Source: Colletes latitarsis
Taxonomy: Eukaryota > Arthropoda > Insecta > Hymenoptera > Colletidae
Direction: 5' to 3'
DNA: 64,000 nt
Assembly (NCBI RefSeq): GCF_051014445.1
Contig: NW_027488370.1
Location: 14,570,001-14,634,000 of the forward strand
Numbering within the stretch: position 1 is the first letter of the stretch; every line of letters begins with the position of its first letter. Below the pieces are notes generated by a model. It was not told where the DNA came from, ran no database searches, and saw only the letters and a list, made by a program, of their open reading frames with translations. The translations under genes were made by a program, and so were the position numbers. Shown piece by piece: positions 55,011 to 64,000 of the stretch.

Positions 55011-55267
55011 GTGTGGTACCACATTACTACGTGATCCAAACCAGAAAAAACCGAGGATCAGTTCAACAAGTATGTGAAAAATGCGTAAGTATGAGCCTGG
55101 CGAGAGCAAATCCCAGACCTAACCTAGACCTAACATGCGTTATCCTCAAAAATATTGATCGAAACCAGGCATAATCGACTCTTTCAGTGTGGTACCACAT
55201 TACTACGTTATCCAAACTAGAAAAAACCCAGGATCTGTTCAACAAGTATGTGAAGAATGCGAAAGTA
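54654..55267 (+). repeat. 0.6-kb duplicated block, copy 2
   Basis: Copy of 47795-48408. The match ends where GAGCCTGATGAG is replaced by GACCCTGATGAG. Confidence 0.75.
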
Positions 55268-55747
55268 TGACCCTGATGAGGGCAAATCCTAGACCTAACC
55301 CAGACCTAACATACGTTATCCTCTAAAATATTTATCAAGACCAGGTTTAATTGAATGTTTCAGTGTGGTACCACATTACTACGTGATCCGAACCAGAAAA
55401 AACCCGGGATCTGTTCAACAAGTATGTGAAGAATGCGAAAGTATGAGCCTGGCGAGAGCAAATCCCAGACCTAACCTAGACCTAACATGCGTTATCCTCA
55501 AAAATATTGATCGAAACCAGGTTTAATTGACAGCTTCAGTGTGGTACCACATTACTACGTGATCCAATCCAGAAAAAGCCCAGGATCTAGCCATGAAGTA
55601 TGAGAAATATGCGAAAATATGAGCCTGACGAGGGCAAATCCCCGACCTAACCCAGACCTAACATGCGTTATCTTCTAAAATATTGACCGAAACCAGGCAT
55701 AATCGACTCTTTCAGTGTGGTACAACATTACTACGTTATCCAAACCA

Positions 55748-56564
55748 GAAAAAACCGAGGATCAGCTCGACAAGTATGAGAAAAACGCGAAAGTATGAGC
55801 CTGATGAGGGCAAATCCCAGACCTATTCCAGACATAACTTGCGTTATCCCGTAAAATATTCATCAAAACCAGGTTTAATTGACCGTTTCAGTGTGGTAAC
55901 ACTTTACAACGTGATCGAAACCAGAAGAAGCCAGGGATCTGTTCAACAAGTATGTGAAAAATGCGTAAGTATGAGCCTGACGAGAGCAACTCCCAGACCT
56001 AACCTAGACCTAACATGCGTTATCCTCAAAAGTATTGACCGAAACCAGGTTTAATCGTCTGTTTCAGTGTGGTACCACTTTACTACGTGATCCAAACCAG
56101 TGGAAGCCCAGGATCTGGCCAACAAAAATGAGAAGTATGCGAAAGTATGAGCCTGATGATTGCACATCCCAGAACTAACCCAGACATAACTTGCGTTATC
56201 CTCAAAAATGTTGATCGAAACCAGGTTTAATCGTCTGTTTCAGTGTGGTACCACTTTACTACGTGGTCCAAACCAGAAAAAACCCAGGATCCGTTCAACA
56301 AGTATGTGAAGAATGCGAAAGTATGAGTCTGGTGAGTGAAAATCCCAGGCCTAACCCAGACCTAACATGCGTTATCCTCAAAAGTATTGACCGAAACCAG
56401 GTTTAGTGGACTGTCCCAGTGTGCTACCACATTACTGCGTGATCCAACCCAGAAAAAACCCAGGATCTGTTCAACAAGTATGTGAAAAACGCGAAAGTCT
56501 GAGCCTGATGAGGGCAAATCCCAGACGTATCCCAGACATAACTTGCGTTATCCTCTAAAGGATT
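55748..56564 (+). repeat. 0.8-kb duplicated block, copy 1
   Basis: Matches 61201-62017 at 5,453 bp (31 monomers minus 3). Shares a class-E monomer with CCAGAAGAAGCCAGGG, then CTCAAAAGTATTGACCG, AATCGTCTGTTTCAG and GGACTGTCCCAGTGTGC. Part of the same series lies at ~48.47-48.75 kb. Confidence 0.78.
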
Positions 56565-57359
56565 TATCAAGACCAGGATTAATTGACTGTTTCAGTGTGG
56601 CATCACATTACTACGTGATCCAAACCAGTGGAAGCCCAGGATCTGGCCAACAAGAATGAGAAGTATGCGAAAGTATGAGCCTGATGATGGCAAATCCTAG
56701 ACCTAACCCAGACCTAACATGCGTTATCCTCAAAAATATTGATCGAAACCAGGTTTAATCGACTGTTTCAGTGTGGTAGCACATTATTACGTGATCCGAA
56801 CCAGAAAAAATCCAGGATCTGTTCAACAAGTATGTGAAAAACGCGAAAGAATGAGCCTGATGAGGGCAAATCCTAGACCTAACCCAGACCTAACATGTGG
56901 TGTCCTCTAGAATATTTATCAAGACCAGGATTAATTCACTGTTTCAGTGTGGCATCACATTACTACGTGATCCAAACCAGAAAAAGCCCAGAATCCGTTC
57001 AACAAGTATGTGAAGTATGCGAAAGTATGAGCCTGACGAGAGCAACTCCCAGACCTAACCTAGACCTAACATGCGTTATCCTCAAAAGTATTGACCGAAA
57101 CCAGGTTTAATCGTCTGTTTCAGTGTGGTACCACTTTACTACGTGATCCAAACCAGTGGAAGCCCAGGATCTGGCCAACAAAAATGAGAAGTATGCGAAA
57201 GTATGAGCCTGATGATGGCACATCCTAGACCTAACCCAGACCTAACATGTGGTGTCCTCTAGAATATTTATCAAGACCAGGATTAATTGACTGTTTCAGT
57301 GTGGCATCACATTACTACGTGATCCAAACCAGTGGAAGCCCAGGATCTGGCCAACAAGA

Positions 57360-58270
57360 ATGAGAAATATGCGAAAGTACGAGCCTCATGAGAGCAAATC
57401 CCAGACCTAACCCAGACCTAACATGAATTATTCTCTAAAATATTGATCGAAACCAGGTTTAATCGACTGCTTCAGTGTGGTACCACATTACTACGTGATC
57501 CAAACCAGAAACACCCAGGATCTGTTGAACAAGTGTGTGAAAAACGCGAAAGTCTGAGCCTGATGAGGGCAAATCCCAGAACTAACCCAGACATAACTTG
57601 CGTTATCCTCTAAAATTTTTATCAAGACCAGGATTAATTGACTGTTTCAGTGTGGCTTCACATTACTACGTGATCCAAACCAGTGGAAGCCCAGGATCTG
57701 GCCAACAAGAATGAGAAGTATGCGAAAGTATGAGCCTGATGATGGCAAATCCTAGACCTAACCCAGACCTAACATGCGTTATCCTCAAAAATATTTATCA
57801 GGACCAGGTTTAATTGGATGTTTCCGTGTGGCACCACATTACTACGTGGTCCAAACCAGAAAAAGCCCAGGATCTGTTCAACAAGTATGTGAAAAACGCG
57901 AAAGTATTACCCTGATGAGGGCAAATCCCGGACCTATCCCAGACCTAACTTGCGTTGTCATCTAAAATATTCATGGAAACCAGGTTTAAATGACTGTTTC
58001 AGGGTGGTACCTCATTACTACGTGATCCAAACCAGAAAAAACCGAGGATCAGTTCAACAAGTATGAGAAAAACGTGAAAGTATGAGGCTGATGAGGGCAA
58101 ATCCCAGACCTATCCCAGACATAACTTGCGTTATCCCCTAAAATATTCATCAAAACCAGGTATAATTGACCGTTTCAGTGTGGCAACACTTTACAACGTG
58201 ATCGAAACCAGAAAAAGCCAGGGATCTGTTCAACAAGTATGTGAAAAACGCGAAAGTCTGAGCCTGATGA
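57360..58270 (+). repeat. 0.9-kb duplicated block, copy 2
   Basis: Copy of 49621-50531, including the same shortened CCAGAAACACCCAGG monomer. Confidence 0.8.
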
Positions 58271-59361
58271 GGTCAAATCCCAGACCTAACCCAGACCTAA
58301 CATGAATTATTCTCTTAAATATTGTTCGAAACCAGGTTTAATCGACAGTTTCAGTGTGGTAACACATTTCTACGTGATCCAAACCAGAAAAAACCCAGGA
58401 TCTGTTCAACAAGTGTGTGAAAAACGCGAAAGTCTGAGCCTGATGAGGGCAAATCCCAGAACTTACCCAAATATAACTTGCGTTATCCTCTAAAATATTT
58501 ATCAAGACCAGGATTAATCGACTGTTTCAGTGTGGTACCACGTTACTACGTGATCCAAACCAGAAAAAGCCTAGAAACTGGCCATCAAGTATGAGAAATA
58601 TGCTAAAGTACGAGCCTCATGAGAGCAAATCCCAGACCTAAACCAGACCTAACATGAATTATTCTCTAAAATATTGATCGAAACCAGGTTTAATCGACTG
58701 TTTCAGTGTGGTACCACATTACTACGTGATCCGAATCAGAAGAAACCCAGGATCTGTTCAACAAGTGTGTGAAAAACGCGAAAGTCTGAGCCTGATGAGG
58801 GCAAATCCCAGAACTTACCCAAATATAACTTGCGTTATCCTCTAAAATATTTATCAAGACCAGGATTAATTGAATGTTTCAGTGTGGTACCACATTACTA
58901 CGTGATCAGGACCAGAAAAAACCCAGGATCTGTTCAACTAGTATGTGAAAAACGCGAAAGTCTGAGCCTGATGAGGGCAAATCCCAGAACTAACCCACAC
59001 ATAACTTGCGTTACCCTCTAAAATATTTATCAAGACCAGGATTAATTGACTGTTTCAGTGTGGCATCACATTACTACGTGATCCAAACCAGTGGAAGCCC
59101 AGGATCTAGCCAACAAGAATGAGAAGTATGCGAAAGTATGAGCCTGATGATGGCAAACCCTAGACCTAACCCAGACCTAACATGCGTTATCCTCTAAAAT
59201 ATTGATCGAATCAGGTTTAATGGACTGTTTCAGTGTGGTACCACATTACTACGTGATCCAAACCAGAAAAAACCGAGGATCAGTTCAACAAGTATGTGAA
59301 AAACGCGAAAGTATGAGCCTGACGAGGGCAAATCCTAGACCTAACCCAGTCCTAACATACG

Positions 59362-60112
59362 TTATCCTCTAAAATATTTATCAAGACCAGGATTAATTGG
59401 CTGTTTCAGTGTGGCATCACATTACTACGTGATCCAAACCAGAAAAAACCTAGGATCAGTTCAACAAGTATGTGAAAAACGCGAAAGTATGAGCCTGATG
59501 AGGGCAAATCCCAGACCTAACCCAGACCTAACATGCGTTATCCTCTAAAATATTTATCAAGACCAGGTTTAATTGAATGTTTCAGTGTGGTACCACATTA
59601 CTACGTGATCCGAACCAGAAAAAAACCAGGATCTGTTCAAAAAGTATGTGAAGAATGCGAAAGTATGACCCTGACGAGGGCAAATCCTAGACCTAACCCA
59701 GACCTAACATACGTTATCCTCTAAAATATTTATCAAGACCAGGATTAATTGACTGTTTCAGTGTGGCATCACATTACTACGTGATCCAAACCAGTGGAAG
59801 CCCAGGATCTGGCCAACAAGAATGAGAAGTATGCGAAAGTATGAGCCTGATGATGGCAAATCCTAGACCTAACCCAGACCTAACATGCGTTATCCTCTAA
59901 AATATTTATCAAGACCAGGTTTAATTGATTGTTTCAGTGTGGTACCACATTACTACGTGATCCGAACCAGAAAAAACCCAGGATCTGTCCAACAAGTATG
60001 TGAAAAACGCGAAAGTCTGAGCATGATAAGGGCAAATCCCAGGCCTAACCTGGACCTAACATGTGTTATCCTCTAAAATATTGATCGAAACCAGGTTTAA
60101 TGGACTGTTTCA
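59362..60112 (+). repeat. 0.75-kb duplicated block, copy 2
   Basis: Copy of 54260-55010. Its right part overlaps the triplicated block at 59982-61279, so two duplication histories meet here. Confidence 0.72.
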
Positions 60113-61279
60113 GTGTGATACCACAATACTACGTGATCCAAACCAGAAAAAACCGAGGATCAGTCCAACAAGTATGTGAAAAATGTGTAAGTATGAGCCT
60201 GGCGAGAGCAAATCCCAGACCTAACCTAGACCTAACATGCGTTATCCTCAAAAATATTGATCGAAACCAGGCATAATCGACTCTTTCAGTGTGGTACACC
60301 TTACTACGTTATCCAAACCAGAAAAAACCCAGGATCTGTTCAAAAAGTATGTGAAGAATGCGAAAGTATGACCCTGATGAGGGCAAATCCTAGACCTAAC
60401 CCAGACCTAACATACGTTAGCCTCTAAAATATTTATCAAGACCAGGTCTAATTGAATGTTTCAGTGTGGTACCACATTACTACGTGATCCAATCCAGAAA
60501 AAGTCCAGGATCTAGCCATCAAGAATGAGAAATATGCGAAAGTAAGAGCCTGACGAGAGCAAATCCCAGATCTAACCGAGACCTAACATGCGTTATCCTC
60601 AAAAATATTGATCGAAACCTGGTTTAATCGACTGTTTCAGTGTGGTACCACGTTACTACCTGATCCAAACCAGAAAAAGCCCAGAATCTGGCCATCAAGT
60701 ATGAGAAATATGCGAAAGTACGAGCCTCATGACAGCAAATTCCAGACCTAACCCAGACCTAACATGAATTATTCTCTAAAATATTGATCGAAACCAGGTT
60801 TAATCGACTGTTTCAGTGTGGTACCACATTACTACGTGATCCGAAGCAGAAAAAACCCAGGGTCTGTTCAACAAGTATGTGAAAAACGCGAAAGTCTGAG
60901 CCTGATGAGGTCAAATCCGAGAACTTACCCAGACATAACTTGCGTTAGCCTCTAAAATATTTATCAAGACAAGGATTAATTGACTGTTTCAGTGTGGCAT
61001 CACAACACTACGTGATCCAAACCAGTGGAAGCCCAGGATCTGGCCAACAAGAATGAGAAGTATGCGAAAGTATGAGCCTGATGATGGCAAATCCTAGACC
61101 TAACCTAGACCTAACATGCGTTATCCTCTAAAATATTTATCACGACCGGGTTTAATTGAATGTTTCAGTGTGGTACCACATTACTACGTGATCCAAACCA
61201 GAAAAAACCGAGGATCAGTTCAACAAGTATGTGAAAAACGCGAAAGTATGAGCCTGATGAGGGCAAATCCCAGACCTAT
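59982..61279 (+). repeat. Triplicated block, copy 3 (carries both variable monomers)
   Basis: Matches copy 2 at 13,368 bp up to ~60587 and at 13,544 bp (176 more) from ~60765. It retains both monomers that the other copies each lack once, so it is the simplest candidate for the ancestral arrangement. Confidence 0.78.
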
Positions 61280-62017
61280 TCCAGACATAACTTGCGTTAT
61301 CCCGTAAAATATTCATCAAAACCAGGTTTAATTGACCGTTTCAGTGTGGTAACACTTTACAACGTGATCGAAACCAGAAGAAGCCAGGGATCTGTTCAAC
61401 AAGTATGTGAAAAATGCGTAAGTATGAGCCTGACGAGAGCAACTCCCAGACCTAACCTAGACCTAACATGCGTTATCCTCAAAAGTATTGACCGAAACCA
61501 GGTTTAATCGTCTGTTTCAGTGTGGTACCACTTTACTACGTGATCCAAACCAGTGGAAGCCCAGGATCTGGCCAACAAGAATGAGAAGTATGCGAAAGTA
61601 TGAGCCTGATGATGGCACATCCCAGAACTAACCCAGACATAACTTGCGTTATCCTCAAAAATGTTGATCGAAACCAGGTTTAATCGTCTGTTTCAGTGTG
61701 GTACCACTTTACTACGTGGTCCAAACCAGAAAAAACCCAGGATCCGTTCAACAAGTATGTGAAGAATGCGAAAGTATGAGTCTGGTGAGTGGAAATCCCA
61801 GGCCTAACCCAGACCTAACATGCGTTATCCTCAAAAGTATTGACCGAAACCAGGTTTAGTGGACTGTCCCAGTGTGCTACCACATTACTGCGTGATCCAA
61901 CCCAGAAAAAACCCAGGATCTGTTCAACAAGTATGTGAAAAACGCGAAAGTCTGAGCCTGATGAGGGCAAATCCCAGACCTATCCCAGACCTAACTTGCG
62001 TTATCCTCTAAGATATT
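61201..62017 (+). repeat. 0.8-kb duplicated block, copy 2
   Basis: Copy of 55748-56564; diverges at CTCTAAGATATTGATGG. Confidence 0.78.
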
Positions 62018-64000
62018 GATGGAAACCAGGTTCAATTGACTGTTTCAGTGTGGTACCACATTACTGCGTGATCCAAACCAGAAAAAACCAAGGATCTGTT
62101 CAACAAGTATGTGAAGAATGCGAAAGTATGTGTCTGATGTGGGCAAATCCCAGGGCTAACCTAGACATAGCATGCGTTATCCTCTAAAATATTGATGGAA
62201 ACGAGGTTTAATCGACTGTTACAGTGTGGTACCACAGTACTACGTGATCCAAACCAGAAACACCCAGGATCTGTTCAACAAGTATGTGAAAAACGCGAAA
62301 GTCTGAGCCTGATGAGGGCAAATCCCAGAACTAACCCAGCCATAACTTGCGTTATCCTCTAAAATATTGATCGAAACCAGGTTTAATGGACTGTTTCAGT
62401 GTGGTACCACATTACTACGTGATCCAAACCAGAAAAAACCGAGGATCAGTTCAACAAGTATGAGAAAAACGTGAATGTATGAGCCTGATGAGGGCAAATC
62501 CCAGACCTACCCCAGACATAATTTGCGTTATCCCCTAAAATATTCATCAAAACCAGGTTTAATTGACCGTTTCACTGTGGTAACACTTTACAACGTGATC
62601 GAAACCAGAAAAAGCCAGGGATCTGTTCAACAAGTATGGGAAAAATGCGTAAGTATGAGCCTGACGAGAGCAAATCCCAGTACTAACCTAGACCTAACAT
62701 TCGTTATCCTCAAAAATATTGATCGAAACCAGGCTTAATCGACTCTTTCAGTGCGGTACCACATTACTACGTTATCCAAACCAGAAAAAACCCAGGATCT
62801 GTTCAAAAAGTATGTGAAGAATGCGAAAGTATGACCCGGATGAGGGCAAATCCTAGAACTAACCCAGACCTAACATACGTTATCCTCTAAAATATTTATC
62901 AAGACCAGGTTTAATTGAATGTTTCAGTGTGGTACCACATTACTACGTGATCCGAACCAGAAAAAACCCAGGATCACTTCAACAAGTATGTGAAGAATGC
63001 GAAAGTATGAATCTGATGTGGGCAAATCCCTGGCCTAACCTGGACCTAACATGCGTTATCCTCAAAAATATTGATCGAAACCAGGTTTAATCGACTGTTT
63101 CAGTGTGGTAGCACATTACTACGTGATCCGAACCAGAAAAAATCCAGGATCTGTTCAACAAGTATGTGAAAAACGCGAAAGAATGAGCCTGATGAGGGCA
63201 AATCCTAGACCTAACCCAGACCAAACATGCGTTTTCCTCTAGAATATTTATCAAGACCATGATTAATTGACTGTTTCAGTGTGGCATCACATTACTACGT
63301 GATCCAAACCAGTTGAAGTCCAGGATCTAGCCATCATGAATGAGAAATATGCGAAAGTAGGAGCCTGACGAGAGCAAATCCCAGACCTAACCTAGACCTA
63401 ACATGCGTTATCCTCAAAAATATTGATCGAAACCAGGTTTATTCGACTGTTTCAGTCTGGTACCACGTTACTACGTGATCCAAACCAGAAAAAGCCTAGA
63501 ATCTGGCCATCAAGTATGAGAAATATGCGAAAGTACGAGCCTCATGAGAGCAAATCCCAGACCTAACCCAGACCTAACATGAATTATTCTCTAAAATATT
63601 GATCGAAACCAGGTTTAATCGACTGTTTCAGTGTGGTACCACATTACTTCGTGATCCGAACCAGAAAAAGCCCAGGATCTGTTCAACAAGTGTGTGAAAA
63701 ACGCGAAAGTCTGAGCCTGATGAGGGCAAATCCCAGAACTTACCCAGACATAACTTGCGTTATCCTCCTAAATATTTATCAAGACCAGGATTAATTGACT
63801 GTTTCAGTGTGGCATCACATTACTACGTGATGCAAACCAGTGGAAGAAAAGGGTTCTGGCCAACGAGAATGAGAAGTATGCGAAAGTATGAGCCCGGTGA
63901 TGCCACATCCCAGAACTAACCCAGACCTAACAAGCGTTATCCTCTACAATATTTATCAAGACCAGGTTTAATTGAATGTTTCAGTGTGGTACCACATTAC

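Larger units (their letters stand above)
198..64000 (+). repeat. 176-bp tandem satellite array (about 362 monomers, open on the right)
   Basis: The whole interval is head-to-tail copies of a 176-bp unit with recurring landmarks: GTTATCCTC, AAACCAGGTTTAA, CAGTGTGGTACCACATTAC, ACGTGATCCAAACCAG, GCGAAAGTATGAG, CTGATGAG and CAGACCTAAC. Landmark GTTATCC is at 216, 568 and, at the far end, 63936, a mean period of 176.02 bp. All copies share one orientation. I found no inversion, transposon or unique insertion longer than a few bases. Size, tandem order, class structure and higher-order repeats resemble centromeric or pericentromeric satellites; that role is inference. The array continues past 64000, where the last monomer is cut. 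Confidence 0.97.
47795..64000 (+). repeat. Array zone 4: class-D and class-E rich part of the array
   Basis: This zone has the densest class D and all eight class-E monomers. E has TATTCATCAAAACCAGG, TTGACCGTTTCAG, a GGTAACACTTTACAACGTG core and GCCAGGGATCTGTTC. The AACAC landmark of E lies at 48511, 50446, 51676, 53962, 55898, 58185, 61351 and 62582. The interval is assembled from copies of 0.5-0.9-kb blocks. 62018-64000 is ordinary satellite with no block match noted; the array is still running at the window end. Confidence 0.75.

Noticed and set aside
687..62738. Many recurring open frames of 60-120 codons, mostly starting at ATGCGTTATCC and giving similar translations
   Set aside because: They are satellite read-through. 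They are open only where variants such as TATTTATC replace TATTGATC, removing a TGA. 176 is not a multiple of 3, so each monomer changes frame. Near-identical monomers next door are closed. There is no start context, domain or codon-level conservation.
198..64000. Hammerhead-ribozyme-like boxes: CTGATGA in nearly every monomer and CGAAAC about 55 bases later
   Set aside because: Some satellites encode hammerheads, so I tried to fold it. A weak stem II (GGGCAA with TTGATC, one mismatch) is possible across a long loop, but there is no stem I complement upstream of CTGATGA and no workable stem III. Many monomers have CTGGTGA, CTGCTGA or CTCATGA, which would break the core.
198..64000. CENP-B box in the monomer
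   Set aside because: No monomer inspected matches the essential TTCG....A..CGGG pattern on either strand. CCAACGAGAATG in a few class-D monomers is only superficially similar.
198..64000. Telomere-like CCTAACC and ACCTAAC strings in every monomer
   Set aside because: They are part of the 11-bp CCCAGACCTAA element, occur at most twice per monomer and never form a run of telomeric units.
198..64000. CRISPR array (regular direct repeats)
   Set aside because: There are no unique spacers between repeats; the whole 176-bp unit is repeated head to tail.
198..64000. Strict dimeric A-B alternation of monomer classes
   Set aside because: Reading the classes in order from 216 gives B, B, A, A, B, A, A, C and similar irregular runs, so there is no simple dimer. 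Only the local 528-bp and 1,762-bp units are regular.
198..64000. Identification as Brassica CentBr (also 176 bp) or another named plant or animal centromere repeat
   Set aside because: The length agrees but the sequence does not resemble those repeats as I know them. The organism is left unassigned.

Overview
Apart from its first ~197 bases, this 64-kb window is one uninterrupted array of a 176-bp tandem satellite repeat. I find no protein-coding gene, rRNA, tRNA, CRISPR array or transposon. All monomers lie head to tail in one orientation. The landmark GTTATCC sits at 216 in the first monomer and at 63936 in the last, which is 362 periods of 176 bp plus only 8 bp of net drift. A megabase-style 176-bp satellite with several monomer classes and higher-order structure points to a eukaryotic chromosome, most likely a centromeric or pericentromeric region. 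I cannot name the species: the monomer does not match the human alpha, Arabidopsis or Brassica centromere repeats as I know them, and it has no CENP-B box.

Layout. Bases 1-197 are a GC-rich, non-satellite flank with three consecutive strong inverted repeats. Satellite homology begins abruptly at about 198. From 198 to ~30.5 kb the array mixes several monomer classes, called A, B, B' and C here, that differ mainly in a ~34-bp box. This zone is built from segmental duplications of 0.3-2.5 kb, for example 4.65-7.17 kb copied at 14.86-17.38 kb. From ~30.5 to 36.5 kb a transitional zone carries a 'CAGTAATAG' variant. From ~36.52 to 40.73 kb a clean higher-order repeat of 1,762 bp (10 monomers) runs for 2.4 near-identical copies. 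From 40.7 kb to the end, a class (D) with a 'GGCATCAC' core and 'CCAGTGGAAG' segment becomes common. From 48.4 kb a further class (E) appears eight times.

Internal structure. The consensus monomer is about 41% GC. It contains a perfect 12-bp palindrome (TGTGGTACCACA, KpnI core), a second short dyad (AAACCAGGTTT), and an internal tandem duplication of an 11-bp element (CCCAGACCTAA). Pairs of duplicated blocks often differ by exactly one or three whole monomers, the footprint of unequal exchange or replication slippage in register.

Open reading frames of 60-120 codons recur, but they are by-products of the repeat. They occur only where point variants remove the in-frame stop, they shift frame in every monomer (176 is not a multiple of 3), and none is annotated as a gene. 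Block boundaries below were read by eye and should be taken as good to about 10-30 bases.
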